Shown here in pieces: positions 29,852 to 40,021 of a DNA stretch of 64,000 bases (position 1 is its first letter; each line of letters begins with the position of its first letter). The notes below the pieces were generated by a model. It saw only the letters and a list, made by a program, of their open reading frames with translations, was not told the origin of the DNA and searched no databases. The position numbers and the translations under genes were made by a program. The DNA is from Gari tellinella (lineage: Eukaryota; Mollusca; Bivalvia; Cardiida; Psammobiidae). Location of the stretch: the NCBI GenBank assembly GCA_922989275.2, contig OV277872.1, positions 25,436,119 through 25,500,118 of the forward strand, in the 5' to 3' direction.

Positions 29852-30200
29852 TAATCCTTTAAATCCCTGAAGCTTCAAATGGACAATTCCAGTTTCAATT
29901 TGGGTCAATGTACAGTAGAACCTCTCTATAATGACCACTAAAACGAAGAAAATTGATTGTATAAAAGACAGATGACAGCTTAAAACATGGTGACAGTAAA
30001 ACAGAAAGCTCCTGAAGGAGCTTTCTGTTTTACTGTCACCTTGCTTTAAGCAGTCATTTGTCGTCAATACATAACGCAATTTAGTGGTCGTAATAGAGAG
30101 AGTTTACTGTTTTGCAATAATTATGACAAACAGTGCAGGGTCTGATACTGGTCATTTACAAACAATGTACCTGTACAAAGTACATATGTCCAATGCACAC
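29852..30200. mobile_element. MITE family E split by a family D insertion
   Basis: The left piece ends CCAGTTTCAATTTGGGTCAA; the right piece resumes ATTATGACAAACAGTGCAGG, GGTCATTTACAAACAATGTA, CCTGTACAAAGTAC. Family D lies between at 29911-30110. Confidence 0.6.
29911..30110. mobile_element. MITE family D nested in E
   Basis: Ends TACAGTAGAACCTCTCTATA / TAATAGAGAGAGTTTACTGT. Core I TTAAAACATGGTGACAGTAA..GCTCCTGAAGGAGC..TACTGTCACCTTGCTTTAAG. Confidence 0.8.
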
Positions 30201-30537
30201 TGTGGACCTAGATGAGAGGGATTAGAAAGGAGCTCTCTGTTCAGAGTTTGTATTTAAAAAAACAACCATAGAATGTCTTAGATAGACTAAACTTACTTTC
30301 AAATTTGAAATGTCCATTAAAAGTTTCAAGGGTAATGAATTACCCATTGAATATTCGTTTAGTGTCTACTAAGGAGGGCATGTGTAATATGTAGACCCTG
30401 ATAGTTCAGGGTCTGCCCTGTTTGCTATTGCATATACTGTATGGATAAACACTGCAGTGACTTTTGATCAACACTGTATAATCTATAAGCAAATACTCAT
30501 AAGAATAGTTTATTGCTATTCCCAGACATACATTTGT
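30201..30537. other. E-family remnants, no gene
   Basis: CATTAAAAGTTTCAAGGG..AATGAATTACCCATTGAATA and GTAGACCCTGATAGTTCAGGGTCTGCCCTGTTTGC (30391-30425) are decayed E pieces. Confidence 0.45.
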
Positions 30538-30760
30538 TAATTTCTTCACTGCCAAACCCCGAGTACAATGATTATTTGCAAACAGTTTGGATTCTGATCA
30601 GACGCCGCGTAACGCGGCGTCTGATCAGAATCCAAACTGTTTGACATTCATTTCAATGTATCGTACCTCGAAATTCAAAATAGCAAAAACGTTAAATTTA
30701 AGAAAAAAAAGTAGACAAACGTTGTTTAAACTTGATGGTCATGGCAGTAGAAGGGTAAAC
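30538..30760. mobile_element. MITE family B with perfect 31-bp hairpin
   Basis: Stem 30579-30609 pairs perfectly with 30613-30643 (CAAACAGTTTGGATTCTGAT..GACGCCGCG), loop TAA. Ends TTCTTCACTGCCAAACCC / ATGGCAGTAGAAGGGTAAAC. Confidence 0.8.
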
Positions 30761-30873
30761 TCGTGACCAATTCAGAATATCTTATGTTTTACCATACTGT
30801 TTATTGACATTTGATACCTGTTCTTTTGTTATGAAGGCTATTTTAAATGTAGCCCTTAGATGCAACCTGATAC

Positions 30874-31075
30874 TACAGTTCAACATCGATAAGTTGAACT
30901 CAATTAAGTCGGACTTACCCGTATTTCATACTTGAAATGTGGCTAGGCAAGTACTAACAATGAAATAAAAAATACATGTATTTCGACCTATGAGAGCTCG
31001 AATTATCGAAAGTATGTTGATGAAATACGGAAAGATTCGACTTTAGTGAGATAGACTTATCGTGGTTTCGACTGT
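30874..31075. mobile_element. pogo-like MITE (TACAGTTCAACATCGATAAG ends)
   Basis: Left TACAGTTCAACATCGATAAG and right CTTATCGTGGTTTCGACTGTA are inverted, with TA borders. Inner AACTCAATTAAGTCGGACTT pairs loosely with ATTCGACTTTAGTGAG. It lies 200 bp upstream of the secreted-protein start codon. Confidence 0.65.
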
Positions 31076-31281
31076 ATATATTTACATGTATGCTACCCGA
31101 AGTTTTCGTATTTCGTAACGCAAAAAATTAACCAGAGCGCTGTCAAAGTCAGCCAGTCGTGGCGAGGTGTATATTTTACACAGCAATTGATCCACCCGTG
31201 ATTCAGTGTTGAAAAGGGCGGAGACGTGCCAAAGACAGACATTTTGATATCACCTAATTGAAGGATTTCGAGGCTGAAAAT

Positions 31282-31330
31282 ATGAGGGTTCTTATTCTCT
31301 GTATTCTTGGAGCTCTGTTCTTAACAGAAG
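31282..31330 (+). CDS. small secreted basic protein, exon 1 (signal peptide)
   Basis: ATG at 31282 opens 16 codons plus one base, encoding MRVLILCILGALFLTE, a typical signal sequence. Without splicing the frame stops 4 codons on (GGTTTGTGA). The donor is GAAG/GTTTGT, a weak but usable GT site, in phase 1. The exon at 33131 begins in the matching phase. A TATATTTTA string at 31170-31178 may be the promoter. The product would be 112 residues; no family was recognised. See exon 2 for the mature part. Confidence 0.55.
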
Positions 31331-31597
31331 GTTTGTGATTTTCTTAAGTTTTTGTATATTGCTCTTTCGAACGAGAATTTATTTTTATTAACCACCTTGA
31401 ACATTTAGATAGTTTTTGTATCTTCCGTATACGTCGCCATTTTATTTGCGTTCACTAAAACAGCTACATGTATATACTGAAGTGCAACCAATCATATCGG
31501 GGGTTTGTATTCCGTTTAAAGCAGGATGACGGTAAAGCAGAAATCCTGCTGTAAGCAACAACCTGTGTCTCATCAATTTGTAAGCAACCTCCTGTCT

Positions 31598-31845
31598 TTA
31601 CTTTTTCGTGAGATGTTTACCCCTTCACCGTTTCATTGTCGTCTGCTTCAACTTTGTTGTCAGCAATGTCGTTTCAAAGTTTAAAAAATGAGTTAGTATG
31701 ACTGAATAAATGATTGACTGTCAAAACGAGAATCAAACCGTTTGGATTCTGATCAGACGCCGCGTTACTCGTTACACGGCTGCTGATCAGGATCCAAAAT
31801 ATTTGCAAACGCGCTTTTAAGCGTTACTGAAATCTAAAGGGTTAA
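31598..31845. mobile_element. MITE family B
   Basis: TTTACCCCTTCACCGTTTCA, TTGTCGTCTGCTTCAACTTT, hairpin AACCGTTTGGATTCTGATCA..GCGTTACTCGTTACACGG..TGATCAGGATCC, right end GAAATCTAAAGGGTTAA. Confidence 0.7.
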
Positions 31846-31846
31846 T

Positions 31847-32044
31847 TATTTCCCAATAAACGCGTTTATGCTAAAACGTTTATTTCCACTGCAAACAGTT
31901 TGGAGCCAGATCAGACGCCGGGTTGCCACTCAGATAAAAATGAATTGTAAGAAATATCTAAAAATTGATAATTTGTACGTTTTGTGTTTTGCGTTTGCGT
32001 TTCGTTTGCGTTTAAACGGGAAATAATAACGTTTTCTCCACTGT
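31847..32044. mobile_element. MITE family C, truncated
   Basis: TTTCCCAATAAACGCGTTTA, GCAAACAGTTTGGAGCCAGA, GACGCCGGGTTGCCACTC (second stem arm missing), GTTTGCGTTTAAACGGGAAA, right end AACGTTTTCTCCACTGTA. Confidence 0.75.
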
Positions 32045-32204
32045 AATAGAGGGGTTACACTGTATAGTGTATTGAGACACTCAGACAGCATAAAATTATA
32101 TTATATATATTACCGGAGTAAAGACGATATTTATCCAACCGTGATTTGTACATTTTTGGTGGGGTCGTTATGGCTTTTAAAGAGATGAATTATAATATGT
32201 TCAT

Positions 32205-32278
32205 TGAAAACATTTTGGTAGCAATAAGGCGGTGAAGGGGTAAAAACCTCACGCTGATTTTGATCATGAAAGGGTTAA
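32205..32278. repeat. family B right-end fragment
   Basis: AAGGCGGTGAAGGGGTAAAA, CCTCACGCTGATTTTGATCA, TGAAAGGGTTAAA. Confidence 0.55.
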
Positions 32279-32307
32279 ACCATATGGCTGCCACTATAAT
32301 GGAAATT

Positions 32308-32339
32308 ATAATTTAAGCGTATACGCGTTTATTGAGAAA
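32308..32339. repeat. family C end fragment
   Basis: TTTAAGCGTATACGCGTTTA TTGAGAAAGAAT, the inner end of a C element, cut by the adjacent LINE tail. Confidence 0.5.
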
Positions 32340-32480
32340 GAATATGACAATGACAATAATGACAATGACAATAATTTTATTTGCTTCAAGGCCTCCGGCC
32401 CATGCAATACATATGACAAAACAAATATATTATACATGTATAAGGGTGCACAATATAATTCATTTACAATACTATATAAT
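32340..32480 (-). mobile_element. 3' end of a non-LTR retrotransposon, (TGTCAT)n tail
   Basis: On the minus strand: GGGCCGGAGGCCTTGAAGCA, AATAAAATTATTGTCATTGT and a (CATTGT)n tail. The GGCCGGAGGCC stem and simple repeat are typical of LINE 3' termini. No reverse transcriptase is attached, so it is a 5'-truncated copy. Confidence 0.6.
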
Positions 32481-32639
32481 AACGTATTATACAATGTAAA
32501 TACAACATAAATATAGATGCACTATCTCAAATATACATTTCTCAGTTGTTGTCTATTTCATTTATATAATTTTGTCGTTTTTTGAAAGCATGATAAAGAA
32601 ATGTTGAATAAGGTTTTCTCAGGTGTATGTGAAGAAACA

Positions 32640-32758
32640 TCTATACGAGTGTCAAACAGTTTGGATCTTGATCTGACACAGCGTTACGCGGCGTCTGGTC
32701 AGGATCAAAACTGTTTGCATATGTCAGTGATGTGGGCATTGGCAGTGAAAGCGTTTAA
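32640..32758. repeat. family B fragment
   Basis: GTGTCAAACAGTTTGGATCT, CAGCGTTACGCGGCGTCTGG, TCAGGATCAAAACTGTTTGC, TTGGCAGTGAAAGCGTTTAA. Confidence 0.65.
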
Positions 32759-33130
32759 GCAATTGATTGCCTAAAATATTACAAACAATTTTTTTGTATA
32801 AATAATGTAACTTATATTGGTTTCCGTGATTCTATACAAACCTATATACATTCGATTATCTTCGAAGTATACACAGATCTCTAGATAAGGGGAGTATTTC
32901 AAAAACTAAAAAAACAGTTTCTGCATTAAACCCTATAGTGTCACAATTCAGTAACAACATAGAGTTTGGTGCTGAAATAAGTGAGAAAATGTTGGATTTG
33001 TTCAGTTCACTTCCTCTTATCTGGAGCCCTGATACACTATCGATGGATGTATCGATCATTAGTGATTATCGAAACAGTACCGATTTCTTTGGCTAACGTC
33101 AAAATAAACTGGTTTTTTCTTGATTTACAG

Positions 33131-33420
33131 TGACATGTTTTATCAAGAGTGCAAAACACCACCCGAAATTACAAAAGAGAGAGGCGATTCGAAACTCCTT
33201 TCAGATACCAAACTTTCATCAAATGGTAGAGCGTCCCCGTGACCACCCAAAAGCGAAGAGGGCCGCCCATAAAGTTCACTCTCACCTTGACAAAGTTTAC
33301 AAGAGACTCGGAGAAGCCTTAGAGAAGGGCCCCATGAAGAAGAGATCTGTTGATAAAAATCATCAACTCAGGCAGATGCGAAAGTTTGGTGCCCACCCAC
33401 ATGATAAGAAGCTGATTTAA
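33131..33420 (+). CDS. small secreted basic protein, exon 2
   Basis: Starts after the acceptor TTTACAG and ends at TAA 33418-33420. Joined to exon 1 it gives 112 residues: signal peptide 1-19 (ending VTC), then a His/Lys/Arg-rich chain with dibasic sites at 32-33 (KR), 59-60 (KR), 74-75 (KR), 86-88 (KKR), 100-101 (RK) and 109-110 (KK). Apart from Cys7 and Cys19 there is no cysteine, so no disulfide fold. The layout fits a processed peptide precursor or a cationic secreted peptide. No Gly precedes a dibasic site, so amidation is not indicated. A B-family hairpin lies 80 bp past the stop, probably within the 3' UTR. The coding signal is the long frame with no repeat similarity in a repeat-filled region; function is unknown. 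Confidence 0.6.
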
Positions 33421-33497
33421 ATACAACCAAAATCGAACATTTGAAAGAAATCCAAGACATCTTTCCAATCCATCTTGTGCATTGCATAACTCGACTT

Positions 33498-33578
33498 ATA
33501 TTTGCAAACAGTTTGGATACTGATCAGACGCCGCGTAAAGCGGCGTCTGATCAGCATCCAATATGTTTGACACTTAAT
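33498..33578. repeat. family B hairpin, probably in the 3' UTR of the secreted-protein gene
   Basis: TTTGCAAACAGTTTGGATAC..GACGCCGCGTAAAGCGGCGTC..GATCAGCATCCAATATGTTTG. The GGATAC/GCATCC pair differs from the consensus and still mostly pairs. Confidence 0.65.
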
Positions 33579-33729
33579 ATTCAATCTTTCTTCAGTAAAA
33601 AAGACATACACATATATTTTTTTTTAAAATAACTGATGTTGAGTATGTGTTTTTTAAGAAATAGAAAAATGCACAAAAAGCAAAAGCATTTTTTTTTTAA
33701 AGCAGACGAGAGTTGTGTTGGCAAGATTC

Positions 33730-33940
33730 ATAGCCCTTATCATGCTAAACACTAACTCAACTTAAACTTGCAAACAGCCTGGATCCAGATCCGTTGTCGC
33801 ATCGTCTGGTCTGTGTCCAAACTGTTTGACAATCATATTTAAAAAAAATCCGAGTTTAAAAATAACAAAAACAAATTTGAGTTTTCTCGCAGACGAGATA
33901 TTTGAAGCAGAAGACAAAACAGCATTTTAAGGGTTAAGAT
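33730..33940. mobile_element. MITE family B, decayed
   Basis: TTGCAAACAGCCTGGATCCA, GTTGTCGCATCGTCTGGTCT, GTCCAAACTGTTTGACAATC, GCAGACGAGATATTTGAAGC, TTTTAAGGGTTAAG. Confidence 0.55.
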
Positions 33941-34493
33941 TTCTTTCCAGCACTGATTGTAAATAGTTTGACCAATTGTTTCTAACTTTGGCATAGTAAC
34001 TAAGAATTTAAGGAGTACATATATTTCGGTATACGACAAGAATCCGCACTCATTGACTATGCGTGTGAAAAGGCAAACTAACGCCTACAAAATTAATTAA
34101 AAAATGTGAGTTTTTCGAAGAAGTCTATATATAAGCTGAAGACAAAAGACAAATGCAAACTCCCTATAGAAATATATAGATAGATATATTTGTGTAACTT
34201 GTAAAGTGTAACTTGTAGATAGTATTTTTATATATAAACGTTTTCGTAATCCTTTCCCCATGTTCTGTTTTCATTATCCTCGATTAATGGCTGCTTTAAA
34301 GCAGACTTAAAGTTCTAAAATTCAGAAAGCTGCTTAAAGGGCTTAATTGCACCCTACATCAAAGCAACCCTCTTTCAGGATGGGATAAACATTCCCCATG
34401 ACTCTTTTCAAGAACAAAATCAAAGCATGAAAAGGACAATTCTATGAGTAATCAATAGATGCATAAAACCACACTTCTATATGGGGAAAGGAT

Positions 34494-34735
34494 TTACCCG
34501 TTCACTGCCATATGCGGCTCTAGTTGACGATGCAAACAGTTTGGATCCAGATCAGACGCCGCGTAACGCGGCGTCTGATCTGGATCCAAACTGTTTGACA
34601 CTCGTATCAATGTTTCTACAGTTTAAACGTGAATAATTTGAAATTCGCATACTATTGCAGACGATAAATCCTTAGCAGACGATTTTTTGTGTTATAGTGT
34701 TAAATCACACTGTTAAATTTGGCAGTGAAAGGATG
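34494..34735. mobile_element. MITE family B with perfect 31-bp hairpin
   Basis: Stem 34533-34563 pairs with 34567-34597, loop TAA. The stem reads GGATCCAGATCAG where the 30579 copy reads GGATTCTGATCAG, with matching changes on the other arm. Ends TTTACCCGTTCACTGCC / TTTGGCAGTGAAAGGAT. Confidence 0.8.
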
Positions 34736-34829
34736 GACATGGTAAATATTCATCATGATACTGTAGTCGACAAAAAAGGACAGAAATGGAAAAAAGAAAT
34801 TAAATCGAAATTTACGAGTTTTAAACTCT

Positions 34830-35042
34830 TCGCTGCTTTTGCTCTGAGCGTAATTTCAATTGCAAACAGTTTGGATACTGATAAGATGCTGCGTAACTCG
34901 GCGTCTGGTCAAGATCAAAACCTGTTCCTTTGCATATCGACCGACGGTTCTTCAGTAAAGATGAATTTCATATGATTTTCAAAACAAAATATGAGCAGAC
35001 GACAAATTTACACTGGTAAAACCTTTGCAGTGAAGATATTAA
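34830..35042. mobile_element. MITE family B, decayed
   Basis: TTGCAAACAGTTTGGATACT, GCTGCGTAACTCGGCGTCTG, GATCAAAACCTGTT, GAGCAGACGACAAATTTACA, CTTTGCAGTGAAGATATTAA. Confidence 0.6.
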
Positions 35043-35221
35043 TGTGGGTGGAATGTTGTTAAATGGTTTCGCTTGAGCATATAAATAAATTACTTTCTAC
35101 TTTCTAATTTTAAGTGTTCACTTATTAATCATTTTCATTTATACCCCTATGTAAACGACCACGAAGTCGACGATATATCCCAACAGCATAACATAGGCTT
35201 AAAGTAAAGAAAATGCCCCTT

Positions 35222-35475
35222 TACTCATTTACCCCTGAAACTTGTAATGGACAATTCCAATTCCAAAATATGTCTAGAGCTAGTCAATTATTGCCTATTT
35301 ATGGTTGATTCTAACACTATATTTAATAATTACAAACAGTATATAAACTGATCAGAGGGCTCCTTAAGGAGCCCTCTGATCAGAGTCTACACTGTTTGTA
35401 TGGGACAAGTGTACACCTCACGTGTGCACTGTTTGTAAATGACGAGTATACTCGTCGCTAGGGTTGAATCTGTTA
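35222..35475. mobile_element. MITE family E
   Basis: CATTTACCCCTGAAACTTGT, TGGACAATTCCAATTCC, hairpin AAACTGATCAGAGGGCTCCT TAAGGAGCCCTCTGATCAG..TACACTGTTTG, CACCTCACGTGTGCACTGTT, GCTAGGGTTGAATC. Confidence 0.75.
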
Positions 35476-35847
35476 AGGAGCATTTAGCTTTACTAGTAGC
35501 CTGTTTTAAGTTACCATGTTTTTAATACCAAAAACAAAATATACATGAATATGTAAGGGATAAAGTACAATAGTACATTCTTAAATTAAATTATTTTTGC
35601 TTATTTTTTGGCTGACTGGGTTTTCATTTAGAGGGTGGGGTGTGTGAAGTTGGGTATATCGGGTGTTTGGCCAAGTGAGACGAAACCAGTTTGCCGAATA
35701 AATTTATATGAGTTGACGTATGGGGTACATGTCAATCTTGTAAAGTGATCACTAATTATAATCGAATGGCTCCCTAAAAACAGGTAACACCTTGATGCAT
35801 GATAGAAATAATACAGAAGGTTCATAGGATTTCTCTGTATTATATAT

Positions 35848-36102
35848 ACCCTTTATACCATAACCTTTTTTCTAGTTTTGAAAATAAGTGACTACTTAAA
35901 GCATGTTGAAAGTAAAGCAGAATGCGCATTAAGGCGCATTCTGCTTTACTTTCAGCCTGCTTTAAGCCACCATCTCCTAAAATAAAGAAAATAGTTATAG
36001 TGGTACAGTTTCATGACTGTATAAATTAGAAATATTTTTTTCTTCAGCGGAGGAATAAACTAAATGCGCTAAGAGGTGCTTCTATGGAAAAAAGTGTTAA
36101 GC
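35848..36102. mobile_element. MITE family A
   Basis: TACCCTTTATACCATAACC left, core I CTTAAAGCATGTTGAAAGTA..GCGCATTAAGGCGC..TACTTTCAGCCTGCTTTAAG, TATGGAAAAAAGTGTTAAG right. Confidence 0.65.
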
Positions 36103-36329
36103 GACGACCTGTCTTTAAGAGTAAGTGGAATTTGTTTTTGAGAAAACGCTACTGTCCCTGTTTTCTATAGCGATATCATTATCTCCAACATGTGTAAGAT
36201 CACTTTGATGACGTCACTATAACGTCACTATTCAAAACGGCGTTTTGACGTCAACTGGGTTCCAAAAATGCCTATTGCTTTGAAAAAAAGCTTAAAATCG
36301 TTGGTTATGTGAGAAAAAGAATCTGCCAT

Positions 36330-36470
36330 TCGTCGATGTTTAAGACAGGTTGATCTCAAACTCGTCTAGAATAGAAAAGTTATTAAGCTCGCCAAGGCTC
36401 GCTTAATAACATTTCAATTCTAGACTCGTTTGAAATCAGCTGGTCTTAAACATCGACTCATGACAAATCC
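36330..36470. mobile_element. fold-back hairpin FB4
   Basis: Arms CGATGTTTAAGACAGGTTGA..TCTAGAATAGAAAAGTTATTAAGC and its complement GCTTAATAACATTTCAATTC..GACCAGC region. Tip AGCTCGCCAAGGCTCGCT. An ACGTCA cluster lies upstream (36209-36261). Confidence 0.7.
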
Positions 36471-36479
36471 TATATATCC

Positions 36480-37905
36480 TACGAAGGCAAATTTGTTTTT
36501 GTAGCAAAACATTTCTCATTATATATACTGAATTCGTAGGAATAAAACTCTATTATAATACACATATATGTTGTCGTAGCAATACATTTTGATCACAATA
36601 CGTAGGTAGTCCCCCGTTTTTGGAGCAATTTTTGTCAAAAGTGAACCAGGAGTCGGTAACACAAGATGGTTCCCCTATAAGGCTATATATATTATATGTA
36701 TAAACATAATAAAAGGGCCATAACGTCAGTCAAAATGATCAAAGTCAAAATTCCAAACCACATGAAGAACCTCCACACATAGAGTAGCTACTCTGTGCAA
36801 GTTTTGAGCAAAATAAAAAGTGTAGGAGGTGTTAGGTACCCATGATTGTTTCCCAATATATTTCTACATGTTTTTAGGAAAACAACATTCAAAGGGCCGT
36901 AACGTTTGTCAAAATGGTTTCAGCCCAAATTCAAAATCATATAAACACCTTCACATATAAGGTTTTTTTCTGTGAAAGTCGGGGGCAAATTCCTTTATTA
37001 ATTTCGTAGAAGCTAGCTTCACAAGAGTGTGAACAGACAGACGGGTGGACGCACATACGTCTTCATATCCCTTGCATTATGTGGCTATACCCTTTGATCT
37101 GTGTTGCGTGGCTAGCCACAAAACATAATTTTTAGTTGCTCTATCCTTGGAATATGATGATCTAGAAGCTGACCCTAATTCTATTCCCATAAATAGCCAG
37201 GTCAATGGCACATGAAATGGCCAGGTTAATGTCATAAGACATGGCCAGGTTTATGTTGGCTAGTTATTTTGGTCACACGTTTTGATTTATGCGCCTCACG
37301 TCGGGTTCCGTAAGTGGTAAATGGTATACGTTTCATCCCAATATTTTGTGGTACTTTCAATTTTAAGTGACAACCACTGAATTTGGCCAATATTTTCATT
37401 TAGACATTATAAGGTCATCCATGTTCAACCACTTAGCTCCCCTTTTACCAAATATATGTCCAAGCATATGAACAATTCCAACAAATGGACGGTCTGCTTA
37501 CGTATTTATTTGGACAACATAATAAGAAGGTATCTTAAGTACTACATAACTCTCTCTCTCTATATATATATAATATAACCACTTAATTCTTAACCACTTA
37601 ATTCTTAACCACTTAAGTTTAATAAACTTAAATGACCACTTAGCTCAGATACTACATAAGTCTCCAACGTTAATAATAGACAGAGGGCGAACAGAAAGCA
37701 CAACGTCAAAATGTCTAATCCTACAGATAGGGGGAAACATAAACAATAAACCTTCTATCTAGTGGTCTCTCCATGCATACAATGTAACTTCATACGTGAT
37801 CTTGCAACTGGATATATGTATATTTACATGTAATGATATTTTACTCCGCCATGTTGAAATACATTTTGTTGGGGGGACTGGTAGAAGGACTCTGTATTAC
37901 GTCAT
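36480..37905. other. no gene; old interspersed repeats
   Basis: 36712-37110 contains AAAGGGCCATAACGTCAGTC, a second AAAGGGCCGTAACGTTTGTC, and GAACAGACAGACGGGTGGAC, a repeat type also seen at 52360-52500. 37560-37680 is AT-rich with ACCACTTAATTCTTA repeats. No coding frame. Confidence 0.45.
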
Positions 37906-37907
37906 GT

Positions 37908-38107
37908 GAACCCTTTCACTGCCCAGCGGCACCAAAAGGCGACTTTGCAAACAGTTTGGATCATTGATACTTGTATTGGCGTTTCGTCAGTTAAAACATC
38001 CCCGAAGTAGACTTTAAAAGTATTGCAGTCGACACTACCAATGCAGACGATATTTTGGCGATAAGAGGGTTAAGGCAGACGATACAACTTGGCAGTGAAA
38101 GAGTTGA
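37908..38107. mobile_element. MITE family B, hairpin lost
   Basis: AACCCTTTCACTGCCCAGCG, GCAAACAGTTTGGATCA joined directly to TTGATACTTGTATTGGCG, CAATGCAGACGATATTTTGG, TTGGCAGTGAAAGAGTTGA. Loss of the second arm suggests hairpin deletion. Confidence 0.65.
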
Positions 38108-38196
38108 AGATCGATCCCCATTGCAAGCAGTTCGAATCTAGGTCAGACGGCATGAATTTGACGTCAGATCAGGGTCTTAATATTTGGCACTCTTAT
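38108..38196. repeat. family B/F hairpin remnant
   Basis: TTGCAAGCAGTTCGAATCTA, GGTCAGACGGCATGAATTTG, ACGTCAGATCAGGGTCTTAA, TATTTGGCACTC. Confidence 0.5.
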
Positions 38197-38440
38197 TTAA
38201 CACGTTACCACCATACCCTGGTTCTAGTTTTATAGACAGTTGGCAACTTAAAGCAGGTTGAAAGTAAAGCAGAATGCGCCTTATGGCGCATTCTGCTTTA
38301 CCTTAAACCTGCTTTATGCTACCATCTGCTAGGATATAGAATATACCATCATGTGATGCATATCTAGGACTGTATCAATTAAAACTATTTTCTTCAGTGG
38401 AGTAAAAAAAATACAGGCGTAAAATAGTGTGTTATGATCG
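38197..38440. mobile_element. MITE family A
   Basis: TTAACACGTTACCACCATAC left, core I CTTAAAGCAGGTTGAAAGTA..GCGCCTTATGGCGC..TACCTTAAACCTGCTTTATG, right end decayed. Confidence 0.7.
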
Positions 38441-38495
38441 TGACTGGTGAGTGATCCCCTGATTTACTGTAATAGGAGAATTGTAAATACTGATC

Positions 38496-38745
38496 TACAG
38501 TGGAGAATCTGTTATTCTTTCCCGTTTAAACGCAAACGTACGCAAACGCAAAGCACTACAACGTAGAAAAGAACAACTTTTGGACAATTCTGATAATTCT
38601 TGTTTATCTTGGTGGCAAACAGTTTGGAGCCTGATCAGACGCCGGGTTACCCGGCGTCTGATCTGGCTCCAAACTGTTTGCACTGCAGATAATAGTTTTA
38701 GCGTAAACGCGTTTATTGGGAAAGAATAACAGATTCTCCACTGTA
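38496..38745. mobile_element. MITE family C, complete
   Basis: Ends TACAGTGGAGAATCTG / CAGATTCTCCACTGTA. Stem GGAGCCTGATCAGACGCCGG..CCGGCGTCTGATCTGGCTCC, with one fixed T/T mismatch. Confidence 0.88.
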
Positions 38746-38865
38746 AACACACTTACATGTAAAGTTGAAACTATGAATAGCAATATTCAGCTCCACCTTA
38801 TATTCATACGCAGTAGACTGTAACAGTCCCAATTCAGTAAAGTTAAACTGGATTTTCAACTTCAT

Positions 38866-39069
38866 TAGAACCTCTCTATTACGACCACGAAGTTGTGTCA
38901 AATATTAATCGTTTAAGACAGGTGTCTGCTTAATGCAATGTGAAAGTGAAGCAGAAAGCTCATACAGGAGCTTTCTGTTTCACTATCACATTGCTTTTAG
39001 CTGTCACCTGTCCTTTTTACGGACGATTAGCCTTCTATTTAGTGGTCGTCATAGAGCGGTTCTACTGTA
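38866..39069. mobile_element. MITE family D
   Basis: TAGAACCTCTCTATTACGAC left, GTCATAGAGCGGTTCTACTGTA right. Core I CTTAATGCAATGTGAAAGTG..GCTCATACAGGAGC..ACTATCACATTGCTTTTAGC. A partial D follows at 39152-39260. Confidence 0.75.
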
Positions 39070-39261
39070 CATTATTGTCTTTCAAGAGACATACTTTATT
39101 ATATACCCCTATGTGTGTATTTCAAAATGATGTTAAGTTTGAATTCGAGTGCAGTAAAAACTAGGTTATTACGATCACTATTTGAGGACTTTTTTTACGC
39201 TAAGGGCGGATGACCGCAAGATAAATATGAAGCAAGACACTTCTACAGGAGCTTTTCTGCT

Positions 39262-39512
39262 TTAACCCTTTCCCTTATAGAAGCGCTTTTTAGCACTTGC
39301 ATTTTATTCATCCGCTGAAGAAAATAGTTCCAATATATAGCGTAATGAATATGTGTCATGTTTAATTATTTCAATATTCTAGCAGTTAATAGCTTAAAGC
39401 AGGCTGAAAGTAAAGCAGAATGCGCCATATGGCGCATTCTGCTTTACTTTCAACCTACTTTAAGTAGTAACCTATTTTCAAAACAAGAAACAGGCTATAG
39501 GGTAAAGGGTTA
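39262..39512. mobile_element. MITE family A, complete
   Basis: Ends TTAACCCTTTCCCTTATAG / CTATAGGGTAAAGGGTTAA. Core I CTTAAAGCAGGCTGAAAGTA..GCGCCATATGGCGC..TACTTTCAACCTACTTTAAG. Confidence 0.85.
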
Positions 39513-39628
39513 ATTGTCATTCTTCTTAAAACTTTGAACTATTTACCGTCGTTTAATCTTACTTCAGGCCATTTTTAAAGATGTAGTCTGTCTTTAGTAC
39601 CATAATTTATTCATACATTTATCCTACT

Positions 39629-39872
39629 TTAACCCTTTCACTGCCAACGACGCCAAAAGACGACATTGCAAATAGTTTGGACCCTGATCAGACGCCGCGT
39701 TACGCGGCGTCTGATCAGGATACAAACTGTTTGACACTCGTATCGACATTTCTTCAGTCAAAAAAGCACTGAAGCTGACTTTGGAAATATTGCAGACGAC
39801 ACTACCAATGCAGACGATATTTCGGAGTTGAAAGGGTTAAAGCAGAAGATGAAACTTGGCCGTGAAAAAAGT
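39629..39872. mobile_element. MITE family B, complete
   Basis: Left TTAACCCTTTCACTGCCAAC; stem CAAATAGTTTGGACCCTGAT..GACGCCGCGTTACGCGGCGT..TCAGGATACAAACTGTTTG; inner end GGAGTTGAAAGGGTTAA at 39840, then AACTTGGCCGTGAAAAAAGT. Confidence 0.78.
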
Positions 39873-40021
39873 TTACATATCGTCTGTCCTTTACATCATC
39901 ATTTAGTCTTATTATCAATCACTTCACTGGCATGACGTCAAATATAGGAAATAGTGTCTGTCATCATTCTATCCCTTCCACCATAGCCACTGGTGCAAAT
40001 CATTACCTACTTGATATATAT

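Larger units (their letters stand above)
31331..33130 (+). other. inferred intron of the secreted-protein gene
   Basis: GT at 31331 and TTTTTTCTTGATTTACAG ending at 33130, a strong pyrimidine-rich acceptor. The 1.8 kb are mostly B and C elements and a LINE tail. No other exon is apparent. Confidence 0.5.

Noticed and set aside
34697..34975. 92-codon frame
   Set aside because: It runs from the end of one family B element into the hairpin of the next.
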